Translations under genes and position numbers: made by a program | NCBI RefSeq assembly: GCF_902491285.1 | Contig: NZ_CABUHK010000003.1 | Location: 80,152-144,151 of the forward strand | Reading direction: 5' to 3' | DNA: 64,000 nt | Origin: an uncultured Bacteroides sp. | Lineage (GTDB): Bacteria > Bacteroidota > Bacteroidia > Bacteroidales > Bacteroidaceae | In this document: one piece after another, positions 43,046 to 50,642 of the stretch | Layout of the letters: every line of letters begins with the position of its first letter | Numbering within the stretch: position 1 is the first letter of the stretch | Notes under the pieces: model-generated | Databases searched by the model: none | The model's input: the letters and a program-made list of their open reading frames with translations, nothing else | Told to the model about the DNA's origin: nothing

Positions 43046-43681
43046 TTATTTTCTGCCAAAATCCGCCGGAATCTCCCCCCATTCTTTCGTTTCCCATTTC
43101 AAGATACGTGTGGTGTAGGTATTCTCCCTCAGCCACTTTTCCGCCCGTTCTATCAGCAGGAACAATTCTTCGGTTTCTTCGGTACGGGGAAGTTTGGTCT
43201 TGCATTTTTTCTGGCGTACCCAACTGATGGCATTGACGCTGTCGCTATAAATAGGCATATCGAATCCTTTTTGTTTCAATAGCGCCAGTCCGTGCACGAT
43301 GGCCAGGAACTCACCGATATTGTTCGTCCCTTTCATCGGTCCGAAGTGGAAGATTTGCTGCCGGCTGGCAATGTGTACCCCACGATATTCCATGGGGCCG
43401 GGATTGCCGCTGCAAGCAGCGTCGACTGCCAGGCTGTTGTCAATCACGCAAGCAGGCAATGTGTCCGGAGAAGCTTTTGTTCCGCTTGGTTTAGCTTTCG
43501 CGTTTTTGCCGATATAGGCGTAGGGAGACATGGTGAGTGCCCGCTCGGCTTCTTCGCGAGTATCGAATGATTTGTATTTGGCGGCTTCGTATCCTTTGAT
43601 TTGAAGCTGGCAATCCGTCCAGGAGGTGTAAATTCCGGGCGTGACGCCTTCCCATACTACGTAGAATTTCTGTTTAGCCAT
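43046..43681 (-). CDS. rnhA: Ribonuclease H with N-terminal viroplasmin domain
   Basis: 211 aa. Residues about 3-50 (KFYVVWEGVTPGIYTSWTDC then KSFDTREEAERAL) form the caulimovirus viroplasmin-like hybrid-binding domain; the RNase HI domain follows with catalytic acids in LAVDAACSGNPGP, NIGEFLAIVHGL, IYSDSVNAI and the terminal PADFGRK. Degrades RNA in RNA:DNA hybrids. Transcribed alone, with TATATTTG at 43738-43731 upstream. Confidence 0.92.
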   Translation of the reverse strand: MAKQKFYVVWEGVTPGIYTSWTDCQLQIKGYEAAKYKSFDTREEAERALTMSPYAYIGKNAKAKPSGTKASPDTLPACVIDNSLAVDAACSGNPGPMEYRGVHIASRQQIFHFGPMKGTNNIGEFLAIVHGLALLKQKGFDMPIYSDSVNAISWVRQKKCKTKLPRTEETEELFLLIERAEKWLRENTYTTRILKWETKEWGEIPADFGRK

Positions 43682-43730
43682 TTTTTGACGATGAATTAAA
43701 TAGGGTCAATGAATTGACGGTGCGAAGGTA

Positions 43731-43761
43731 CAAATATATTCTCTAACTGAACAAGTTAGAG
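43731..43761. promoter_or_regulatory. rnhA -7 box and adjacent 21-bp operator-like palindrome
   Basis: Minus strand TATATTTG at 43738-43731. Directly upstream, CTCTAACT-gaaca-AGTTAGAG (43741-43761) is a perfect 8-bp inverted repeat covering the -7/-33 spacer, 60 bp before the divergent nitroreductase start. No T run follows, so a repressor site is more likely than a terminator. Confidence 0.5.
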
Positions 43762-43820
43762 GCGCTACTTGTTATAAAAAAAAGAGAGTTTAAGAATATG
43801 AACTAAAGAAAGGAGCTATC

Positions 43821-44423
43821 ATGGAAAAATCTTTTAGCGAGGCTTTAAAACAACGTCGGACTTACTATTCAATTACTAATCAGTCGCCTATACCGGATCA
43901 GGAGATAGAGTGTATCATCAATATGACAGTGCGCCACGTGCCGTCGGCATTCAATTCACAGACTACACGCGTAGTCTTGCTGTTGGGAGAATCTCACAAG
44001 AAATTGTGGCAGATTGTAAAGGATGCGTTGAAGAAGATTGTGCCGGCCGAGGCTTTCGTAAAGACAGAAGAGAAAATAGATAATTCATTTGCCTGCGGGT
44101 ATGGAACCGTTTTGTTCTTTGAAGACCAGAAAGCGGTCAAAGGACTTCAGGAGGCTTTCCCGTCTTATCAGGAAAACTTTCCGGGATGGTCATTGCAGAC
44201 TTCGGCAATGCATCAACTCGCTATATGGGTAATGCTCGAAGATGTAGGTTTCGGAGCGTCGCTGCAACATTATAATCCGTTGATTGACGAAGAAGTGCGC
44301 CGCGCATGGAATTTGCCGGAACACTGGCATTTAATTGCGGAAATGCCGTTCGGGCTTCCTACCGCCCAACCGGGGGAAAAAGAATTCCAGCCGTTGGAAG
44401 AACGGGTGAAAGTTTTCAAATAA
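43821..44423 (+). CDS. Nitroreductase family protein
   Basis: 200 aa FMN-dependent oxidoreductase fold. Features: start segment SFSEALKQRRTYYSIT with the FMN-phosphate Arg pair, SAFNSQTTRVVLL, LQTSAMHQLAIWVMLEDVGFGASLQHYNP, and the end PFGLPTAQPGEK. Reduces nitro compounds or quinones with NAD(P)H in related proteins; natural substrate unknown. Preceded by a palindrome at 43741-43761 that could bind a regulator. Confidence 0.87.
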   Translation: MEKSFSEALKQRRTYYSITNQSPIPDQEIECIINMTVRHVPSAFNSQTTRVVLLLGESHKKLWQIVKDALKKIVPAEAFVKTEEKIDNSFACGYGTVLFFEDQKAVKGLQEAFPSYQENFPGWSLQTSAMHQLAIWVMLEDVGFGASLQHYNPLIDEEVRRAWNLPEHWHLIAEMPFGLPTAQPGEKEFQPLEERVKVFK

Positions 44424-44429
44424 TGAATT

Positions 44430-44463
44430 AAATGACTAATTTTGTGAGCAAAATTAGTCATTT
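44430..44463. promoter_or_regulatory. 15-bp perfect palindrome containing the aroK -7 box
   Basis: AAATGACTAATTTTG (44430-44444), loop TGAG, CAAAATTAGTCATTT (44449-44463), ending at the base before the aroK ATG. The left arm contains TAATTTTG (44437-44444), a full TAnnTTTG match, so promoter and hairpin are superimposed. It also follows the nitroreductase stop by 6 bp. Confidence 0.65.
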
Positions 44464-44991
44464 ATGGTTCGTATCTTCCTTACCGGCTATATGGGTGCCG
44501 GAAAAACGACGTTGGGCAAGGCTTTTGCCCGTAAGATGAATGTACCGTTCATTGATTTGGACTGGTATATCGAAGAGCGTTTTCACAGAACTGTTGGAGA
44601 ATTATTCACCGAACGGGGCGAAACAGGATTCAGGGAACTGGAAAGGAGCATGCTCCATGAAGTAGCCGAGTTTGAGAATGTGGTAATTTCTACGGGAGGT
44701 GGAGCGCCTTGTTTTTTTGATAACATGGAATTTATGAACCGGGTGGGGAAGACGGTTTTCCTTGATGTGCATCCCGATGTGTTGTTCAGGCGCTTGCGTG
44801 TAGCCAAACAGCAACGTCCCATTCTTCAGGGAAAAGAGGATGACGAACTGAAAGCGTTCATTGTGCAGGCGTTGGAGAAACGCGCTCCTTTCTATACTCA
44901 GGCACAGTATGTCTTCAATGCCGACGAATTGGAAGACCGTTGGCAGATTGCCGCTTCCGTTCAGCGTTTGCAACAACTTCTCGGATTATAA
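44464..44991 (+). CDS. aroK: Shikimate kinase
   Basis: Phosphorylates shikimate with ATP in the aromatic amino-acid pathway. Walker A GYMGAGKTTLGKA (residues 8-20), shikimate-binding Asp in FIDLDWYIEER, Arg in GFRELE, and the STGGGAPCF motif. 175 aa, usual length. The ATG abuts a 15-bp palindrome. Confidence 0.95.
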   Translation: MVRIFLTGYMGAGKTTLGKAFARKMNVPFIDLDWYIEERFHRTVGELFTERGETGFRELERSMLHEVAEFENVVISTGGGAPCFFDNMEFMNRVGKTVFLDVHPDVLFRRLRVAKQQRPILQGKEDDELKAFIVQALEKRAPFYTQAQYVFNADELEDRWQIAASVQRLQQLLGL

Positions 44992-45013
44992 AAATAGAAT
45001 TTTTGCATAATTA

Positions 45014-45096
45014 CAGGCACGGATTACGCGGATTTCACGGTTCCTCTAAATATATGTATTGTAGAGCGACAGTGTAATCTGTGTAATCCGTGCCTG
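45014..45096. repeat. Long imperfect inverted repeat of the GGATTAC/GTAATCC type
   Basis: Left arm 45014-45038 begins CAGGCACGGATTAC; right arm 45072-45096 ends GTAATCCGTGCCTG. About 21 of 25 positions pair across a 33-base loop. Inside each arm GGATT/AATCC recurs every 9 bases. It looks like a dispersed Bacteroides intergenic repeat and may also end transcription of aroK. Confidence 0.7.
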
Positions 45097-45133
45097 AATC
45101 GTGTATCAGACTTTATCTTTTTTGATTCTCTTT

Positions 45134-45164
45134 TTTGTTCATTCGGTCAATATTTGTACCTTGG
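45134..45164 (+). promoter_or_regulatory. Promoter of the Sel1-Hsp90-TPR operon
   Basis: TTTG (45134-45137), 19 bp, TACCTTGG (45157-45164), one mismatch to TAnnTTTG. Leader about 45 bases. No heat-shock-type element is obvious. Confidence 0.5.
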
Positions 45165-45213
45165 CGCTCGTTACGAGATTTATAATATAAAAACAAGGTA
45201 AAAAACCTACATC

Positions 45214-47715
45214 ATGGAAACATTAAAAGAGAATTTTGAGAGATTATCTGCTAAAATTAAGACTTCAGGAAAACCTGCTGCGGCATGGTTCCCGCAATAC
45301 ACGACGACTTCATTATTGAATGCTGAAAACTGGTGGGAGGCATTGGCTGTGTGCGAATATGCTTTGGATACCCGGGAAGACGAGAAACTGACGGAAGATT
45401 TCTTTGAACTGATATTCAGTGCGTTCGACTGTAATGTCGAGGTCGATCTCAACGAAGAAGAATATGAATTCTGGTGGGAGAAGGTGATGCAGGTATGCGA
45501 CCGTGTGGCTGTATTCAGCGGTGCGGGGTGGGCACAGAAAGGTGCCCAGTATTCCGAAGCCCGCTGCGGAAAACGTGATATGAGTTATTTGTTCCCATTC
45601 TACGAAAAAGCTGCCGATATGGGGTGGGCGGAAGCGGAAGCGACCGTTGCTTATTGGAAATTTATGGGATTTTATTGCGAACAGGATAAGGAAGAAGGTG
45701 AACGTCGTTTTGCGGCTCTTTCTTCTCCCGAAGCTCTGTTGTGGGGAAAACATTATCGTGCTTTTGCCGAGGAATTTACAGGCAATAAAGAGAAAGCGTT
45801 GCAGATACGTCAGGAATTGTTGGACGAGCTGCCCGAAGGACATCGTTTGCGTGCCCATACCTATGCTGCGCTGGGAGATGCACTCGACAGGGAAGAGGGG
45901 AATGTGGCGGAAGAAGCTGCTTGTTATGAGAAATCATTGGAGATAGTTCCGAATTTATATACTCTTAAAAATCTGGGTACGCTTTATTTCCGTTATCCGG
46001 AACTGGGCAAACCGAAAGAACTGGCCTTTGAACTTTGGGAAAAGGCCTGGCGTGCCGGTGTGTGGTCTGCTGCTGGCTTCCTGGGATATAATTATCAGGA
46101 AGAAGAGTGGCTGGATATGCCCAAAGCGATTGAATGGTTGGAAAAGGGAGTGCTCTATTGCGAGTTGTATAGTGCGTATGAGTTGGCACTGATTTACTTG
46201 TACAATGATGACTATAAGAATGTGAAACGGGGGCTGGCGTGTCTTGAGGCATGTGTGGCAGATGATTATGTGCCGGGTATCGAGGGACTGGCAAACGTGT
46301 ACTTCAACGGTGATTTGGTGGAAGAGGACATGAGCCGTGCGAAAGAGTTGCTGGAGAAGGCTGTTGGGCTGGGTTCGGGAAATGCAGCCTATCGTTTGGG
46401 ATGGATGTATGAACGCGGCTTCTTGTCCGAAGAACCGGATTATGTCAAAGCAATGGAGTATTATGAGAAAGCGGCTTCGATGGAAAATGCTGACGGATAC
46501 TGCCGTGCGGCTCTTTATCTGGCAAACGGGTATGGTGGTGTGACGGATGCCGTGAAATCAAGGGAATATTATGAGAAAGCGGCTGAGTTGGGCTCCTGTT
46601 TTGCTTTGGTAGAGTTGTCGTTCTTATATGAGAATGGTGACGGAGTGGAGGAGAGTTATGAAAAAGCTTTTGAACTGTGCAGCAAGGCTGCCGGTGAGGG
46701 TTATCCTTATGCTATGTTCCGTGTAGGGCTTTATCTGGAAAAAGGTGTTCTAGGTGAAGCGCGGCCGGAAGAGGCTTTCGGATGGTATATAAAAGCTGCC
46801 GAAGCAGGTGATACGGATGCGATTTTTGCGTTGGGACGTTGCTATAAGCATGGGCTCGGTACGGAAGAGGACTTCGACAAGGCGCTTGAATGGTTCTCCA
46901 AAGGGGTGGAAAAGAATGAAGCCCGCTGTCTGACTGAGTTGGGGCTGGCTTATGAGAATGGTAACGGAGTGGAAGAGAACCCGCAAAAGGCTGTGGAATA
47001 TATGACGCAGGCGGCGGAGCAGAATTATGGTTACGCCCAGTTTAAAATGGGGGATTACAACTTCTTCGGTTACGGCTCCTGCCTGGAAGATAACAAGAAG
47101 GCCGTAGAGTGGTATGAAAAGGCGGTTGCCAATCAAGTTCCTATGGCTATGATACGTATGGGTGAGTATTACCTGTATGATTATGACAGGCTGAATGAGT
47201 CGGAAAAGGCTTACTCGTATTTCAAAAAAGCTGCCGATGAGTATAAATGGTACAGCGAAGGGCTGGGTATCTGTTATGAGATGGGTATCGGAGTGGAAGA
47301 TAATGAGACGGAAGCCTTCAAATATTACACACTAGCTGCGGATAGCGGGAATGTGGCAAGTATGTATCGCACCGGACTTTGTTATTATAATGGAGTAGGC
47401 GTGAAGGAGAATTACGCCGAGGCCTATCGCTGGTTTGCGGATGCGGCGGGTAACGAGAATGTCGGCGCGACTTATTATCTCGGCAAGATGCTGATGTACG
47501 GCGAAGGTTGCACGCCCGATCCGGAAACGGCTGTACAATGGTTGATGAAAGCTGCCGAAAAGAATAACGATAAAGCACAGTTCGAACTTGGAAACGCCTA
47601 TCTGATGGGAAATGGTGTAGAGGAAAATGACGAGATTGCTATGGAGTGGTTCGAGAAGGCTGCCGAGAACGGCAATGAGAAAGCTCTTAAAATCACCGGA
47701 AGAAGGAGAAAATAA
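45214..47715 (+). CDS. Sel1-like repeat protein, 833 aa
   Basis: After an N-terminal region of about 110 residues the protein consists of some fourteen Sel1/TPR-type helical repeats (for example GWMYERG...AMEYYEKAA, LGLAYENGNGVEE...AVEYMTQAAEQ, ELGNAYLMGNGVEE...AMEWFEKAA). No signal peptide or membrane segment, strongly acidic: a cytosolic scaffold. It is 9 bp upstream of an Hsp90-family gene and 1.8 kb upstream of a second helical-repeat gene, all one operon, so a co-chaperone or adaptor role is plausible but unproven. Confidence 0.88.
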   Translation: METLKENFERLSAKIKTSGKPAAAWFPQYTTTSLLNAENWWEALAVCEYALDTREDEKLTEDFFELIFSAFDCNVEVDLNEEEYEFWWEKVMQVCDRVAVFSGAGWAQKGAQYSEARCGKRDMSYLFPFYEKAADMGWAEAEATVAYWKFMGFYCEQDKEEGERRFAALSSPEALLWGKHYRAFAEEFTGNKEKALQIRQELLDELPEGHRLRAHTYAALGDALDREEGNVAEEAACYEKSLEIVPNLYTLKNLGTLYFRYPELGKPKELAFELWEKAWRAGVWSAAGFLGYNYQEEEWLDMPKAIEWLEKGVLYCELYSAYELALIYLYNDDYKNVKRGLACLEACVADDYVPGIEGLANVYFNGDLVEEDMSRAKELLEKAVGLGSGNAAYRLGWMYERGFLSEEPDYVKAMEYYEKAASMENADGYCRAALYLANGYGGVTDAVKSREYYEKAAELGSCFALVELSFLYENGDGVEESYEKAFELCSKAAGEGYPYAMFRVGLYLEKGVLGEARPEEAFGWYIKAAEAGDTDAIFALGRCYKHGLGTEEDFDKALEWFSKGVEKNEARCLTELGLAYENGNGVEENPQKAVEYMTQAAEQNYGYAQFKMGDYNFFGYGSCLEDNKKAVEWYEKAVANQVPMAMIRMGEYYLYDYDRLNESEKAYSYFKKAADEYKWYSEGLGICYEMGIGVEDNETEAFKYYTLAADSGNVASMYRTGLCYYNGVGVKENYAEAYRWFADAAGNENVGATYYLGKMLMYGEGCTPDPETAVQWLMKAAEKNNDKAQFELGNAYLMGNGVEENDEIAMEWFEKAAENGNEKALKITGRRRK

Positions 47716-47724
47716 GAAAGGAAC

Positions 47725-49491
47725 ATGGAGAAAGAAGAAAATAATTTGTTCCAGGTCAACCTGAAGGGGATGATTGCCCTGTTGTCGGAACATATTTATA
47801 GTAATCCGAATACTTTTGTCCGGGAGTTATTGCAGAATTGTGTGGATGCCATCACGGCACTGCGCAATATTGACGAGAATTATGCTGGCCGTATTGATGT
47901 CTTCCTGAATGATGATAAAACGGTGATATTCCGGGACAATGGAATCGGGCTGAAAGAAGAGGAGGTGCACCGCTTCCTTACTATTATCGGAGAAAGTTCG
48001 AAACGGGATACGCCCGATGCGGATGACTTTATAGGCAGGTTCGGTATCGGACTGTTGTCCTGTTTTGTGGTTACCAATGAGATTAGGGTGGAAAGCCGCT
48101 CTGCAATGGGCGGGCAGGCTGTCCGCTGGTGTGGAAAGGTGGACGGCACGTACGAGCTGGCTTTGTCTGACGAGGAGCAGTCAATCGGTTCGCAGGTGGT
48201 GTTGCATCCCAAAAGTGACTGGATGCATCTTTTTGAGTACGAGATGTTTAAAAAGATACTGGTCAATTATGGCGAGGTGTTGCCTTATCCCATTTACCTG
48301 CATTATCAAGGTGAAGAGGAGCTGGTGAATACGCCTTCGCCTGTCTGGCTCGATCCGAAATCGCCCCGTAAGGAGTTGCTCGATTATGGGGTGAAGGCTT
48401 TCCAGTCGTCCGCCCTCGATGCTTTCAGGATACGTACTGAAAGCGGGCGCGTGGAAGGAGTGCTTTATGTCTTGCCTTTCCGTACGCAGTTTTCCGTGCG
48501 CAATTCGCATAAGGTATATCTGAAACGTATGCTGCTGAGCGAGGACGACTGCAATCTGCTGCCACCGTGGGCATTCTTTATCCGTTGTCTGGTGAATGCG
48601 GACGGGCTGTTGTCTACCGCTTCGCGGGAGTCTTTGGTGAGCAATGATTTGCTGAAGGATGCCCGGAAGGAGATTGGAGCAGCTATCAAGGATTACTTGC
48701 GGGGACTGGTGCAGAATAACCGTACCATGTTCAATAAGATTATGGATGTTCATCATTTCCATATCAAGGCGATTGCTTCGGAAGACAATGAATTGCTCCG
48801 CTTGTTTATGGATTATCTTCCTTTTGAGACGAATAAGGGAATACGTAGTTTCGGAAGTATCCGTTCGGCGGGCAATGTGATATGCTTTACCCGGAATCTG
48901 GAAGATTTCCGGCAAGTACGGCGTATCGCCGGAGCGCAAGGGTGGCTGGTTGTGAATGCCGCCTATACGTTTGATGAGGCGTTGTTGAGAAAGTATGTCC
49001 GTCTGAATCCGGAACTGACGTTGGATGAAATATCTCCTTCACGGCTGCTGGAACAGTTTGGAGAAGTGGAGTGCAGGATGGAGTTCCAGGCTTTTGAAGC
49101 AAAAGCGAATGAGCTGTTGAAGCGTTTTGGCTGTGTTTGCCGTCTGAAACATTTTACACCAGTGGATATTCCGGTGATATTTGTGGCTGAGGAGAAGGAG
49201 AATACAACGAAGAGTGCCAATAATCCGTTGGCTGCCGTGCTGGGGTCGGTGAATGCCGCAAAGCAGGTTCCGCCTACGTTGACGTTCAATGCCGATAATG
49301 AGATGGTGCGGACTTTACTGCAAATACAAGGAGACAATAAAATGTTCCAGCATGTGGTGCATATATTGTATGTGCAGTCGCTCCTGCAAGGGAAATATCC
49401 GGTGAACAGCGAGGAAATGGAACTCTTCAATCATTCGCTCAGCGAACTGATGACATCGAAAATGAATGATTTTATTAACTTCCTGAATTAA
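47725..49491 (+). CDS. Hsp90-family ATPase (HtpG-like, divergent)
   Basis: 588 aa. GHKL ATP site: Glu34 and Asn38 in RELLQNCVDA, DNGIGL at 71-76, IGESSKRD at 89-96, GRFGIGLLSCF at 104-114. The middle domain keeps the conserved catalytic-loop Arg in LLSTASRESLVSND. Length is slightly below HtpG (about 620-680) and the C-terminal region is poorly conserved; it ends FINFLN, with no MEEVD-like tail. The pairing with Sel1 and TPR-like proteins, rather than a solitary htpG, makes it a specialised Hsp90 rather than the housekeeping one. Confidence 0.88.
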   Translation: MEKEENNLFQVNLKGMIALLSEHIYSNPNTFVRELLQNCVDAITALRNIDENYAGRIDVFLNDDKTVIFRDNGIGLKEEEVHRFLTIIGESSKRDTPDADDFIGRFGIGLLSCFVVTNEIRVESRSAMGGQAVRWCGKVDGTYELALSDEEQSIGSQVVLHPKSDWMHLFEYEMFKKILVNYGEVLPYPIYLHYQGEEELVNTPSPVWLDPKSPRKELLDYGVKAFQSSALDAFRIRTESGRVEGVLYVLPFRTQFSVRNSHKVYLKRMLLSEDDCNLLPPWAFFIRCLVNADGLLSTASRESLVSNDLLKDARKEIGAAIKDYLRGLVQNNRTMFNKIMDVHHFHIKAIASEDNELLRLFMDYLPFETNKGIRSFGSIRSAGNVICFTRNLEDFRQVRRIAGAQGWLVVNAAYTFDEALLRKYVRLNPELTLDEISPSRLLEQFGEVECRMEFQAFEAKANELLKRFGCVCRLKHFTPVDIPVIFVAEEKENTTKSANNPLAAVLGSVNAAKQVPPTLTFNADNEMVRTLLQIQGDNKMFQHVVHILYVQSLLQGKYPVNSEEMELFNHSLSELMTSKMNDFINFLN

Positions 49492-49501
49492 TTGAAAGAA
49501 T

Positions 49502-50572
49502 ATGAGATACACGCTTGAGATACAAAAACTGCTGTTGCAGACTCAGAACGACAGCCTGCGTCCTCGTGAGAAAGCGAATCTGCTGAAAGAGGCGATTCGC
49601 ATTGCGGACGAGAATGAAGATGTGGAATGGGCTACGGAGATGCGGCTCGACCTTATTTATGAACTGAATCTGCTTTCGGCGGATACGGAAGAGATTACCG
49701 TATTCTCTAAAATCCTGGATGATTATGAAAATCATAAGGACATCATCAAAGAGGATGATTTGCTGTGGAAGTATAAGTGGATATGGGCCTGCACGTTCGA
49801 TGTGCCGGACATTCCGATGGAACAGGTGGAAGCGGTAGGCGAGGATTATAAAGAGCGTATTCTCCGGAACGGGTATTCTCTGCGGAGTTATTACCACCGC
49901 TGGTCGGTAGAGTGTGTATGGATGCGGCAGTATGACAAGGCGAAAGAGTATATCGACAAGATGCTGGCTGAGAAGATTGACGGCCAGTCGTGTGAAGCCT
50001 GTGAACTGAACTTTATGCTGGATTATTTTCTGGAGACGGGACAGTTTGATGAGGCTTACAGCCGGGCGCAGCCGTTGATTAACAAGCAGGTGACCTGTTA
50101 TGAGGCCAACCTTCGTGCTTATCTGAAACTTTCTTATTATGCGCTGAAAGCCGGCAAGCCGGAGATTGCCGCCGATATGTGTGCACGTGCCGAAGAGGCG
50201 CTGGCGGGAAGAGAAAAGGATGAGTACTTATTGTCATACATGGGGCTGTTTGTCGCTTATAACATGATGACGAAGCCGGAAAGGGGTTGGGAGTATGTAG
50301 AACGTTGCACGGACTGGAGCTTGCGCAGCAATTCGCTGAAGAAATATCGTTTCTCGTGTGACATGGTGGAAACCTTGAAATATGCAGACCGTCAGGAAGT
50401 CCGGCTCTCTTTGCCGGAAGAGTTTCCTCTTTATCGTGCGGACGGGGTCTATGCCGTTTCCGAGCTTCGCGATTATTTCTATCAGCAGGCTGCCGATTTG
50501 GCACAAAGATATGATGCCCGTAACGGAAATAGCGGATATACAGACCGATTGAAAGAAATTGTGTCCAATTAA
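49502..50572 (+). CDS. Helical-repeat (TPR-like) protein of the Hsp90 operon
   Basis: 356 aa, all-helical by eye, soluble, acidic. Begins RYTLEIQKLLLQTQNDSLRPREKANLLKEAIRIADE, with later repeats such as DKAKEYIDKML and AYLKLSYYALKAGKPEIAADMCARAEEAL that read as TPR units. No catalytic motif seen. 10 bp after the Hsp90-like gene, so almost certainly co-translated with it. Family not recognised beyond the repeat class. Confidence 0.75.
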   Translation: MRYTLEIQKLLLQTQNDSLRPREKANLLKEAIRIADENEDVEWATEMRLDLIYELNLLSADTEEITVFSKILDDYENHKDIIKEDDLLWKYKWIWACTFDVPDIPMEQVEAVGEDYKERILRNGYSLRSYYHRWSVECVWMRQYDKAKEYIDKMLAEKIDGQSCEACELNFMLDYFLETGQFDEAYSRAQPLINKQVTCYEANLRAYLKLSYYALKAGKPEIAADMCARAEEALAGREKDEYLLSYMGLFVAYNMMTKPERGWEYVERCTDWSLRSNSLKKYRFSCDMVETLKYADRQEVRLSLPEEFPLYRADGVYAVSELRDYFYQQAADLAQRYDARNGNSGYTDRLKEIVSN

Positions 50573-50603
50573 TTGGCAACATGTAGATTAATCTGTATTT
50601 TTG
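50572..50603 (+). promoter_or_regulatory. Promoter of speA
   Basis: ATTG (50572-50575), 20 bp, TATTTTTG (50596-50603). The -7 box covers the TTG codon at 50601, which therefore cannot be the start of speA. RNA should begin near 50610. Confidence 0.7.
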
Positions 50604-50642
50604 CCGTCCAATTATTTACTAAAAACACCGAATTACAGAAAA

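Noticed and set aside
50601..50642. Upstream TTG start of speA
   Set aside because: The TTG lies inside the -7 box at 50596-50603.
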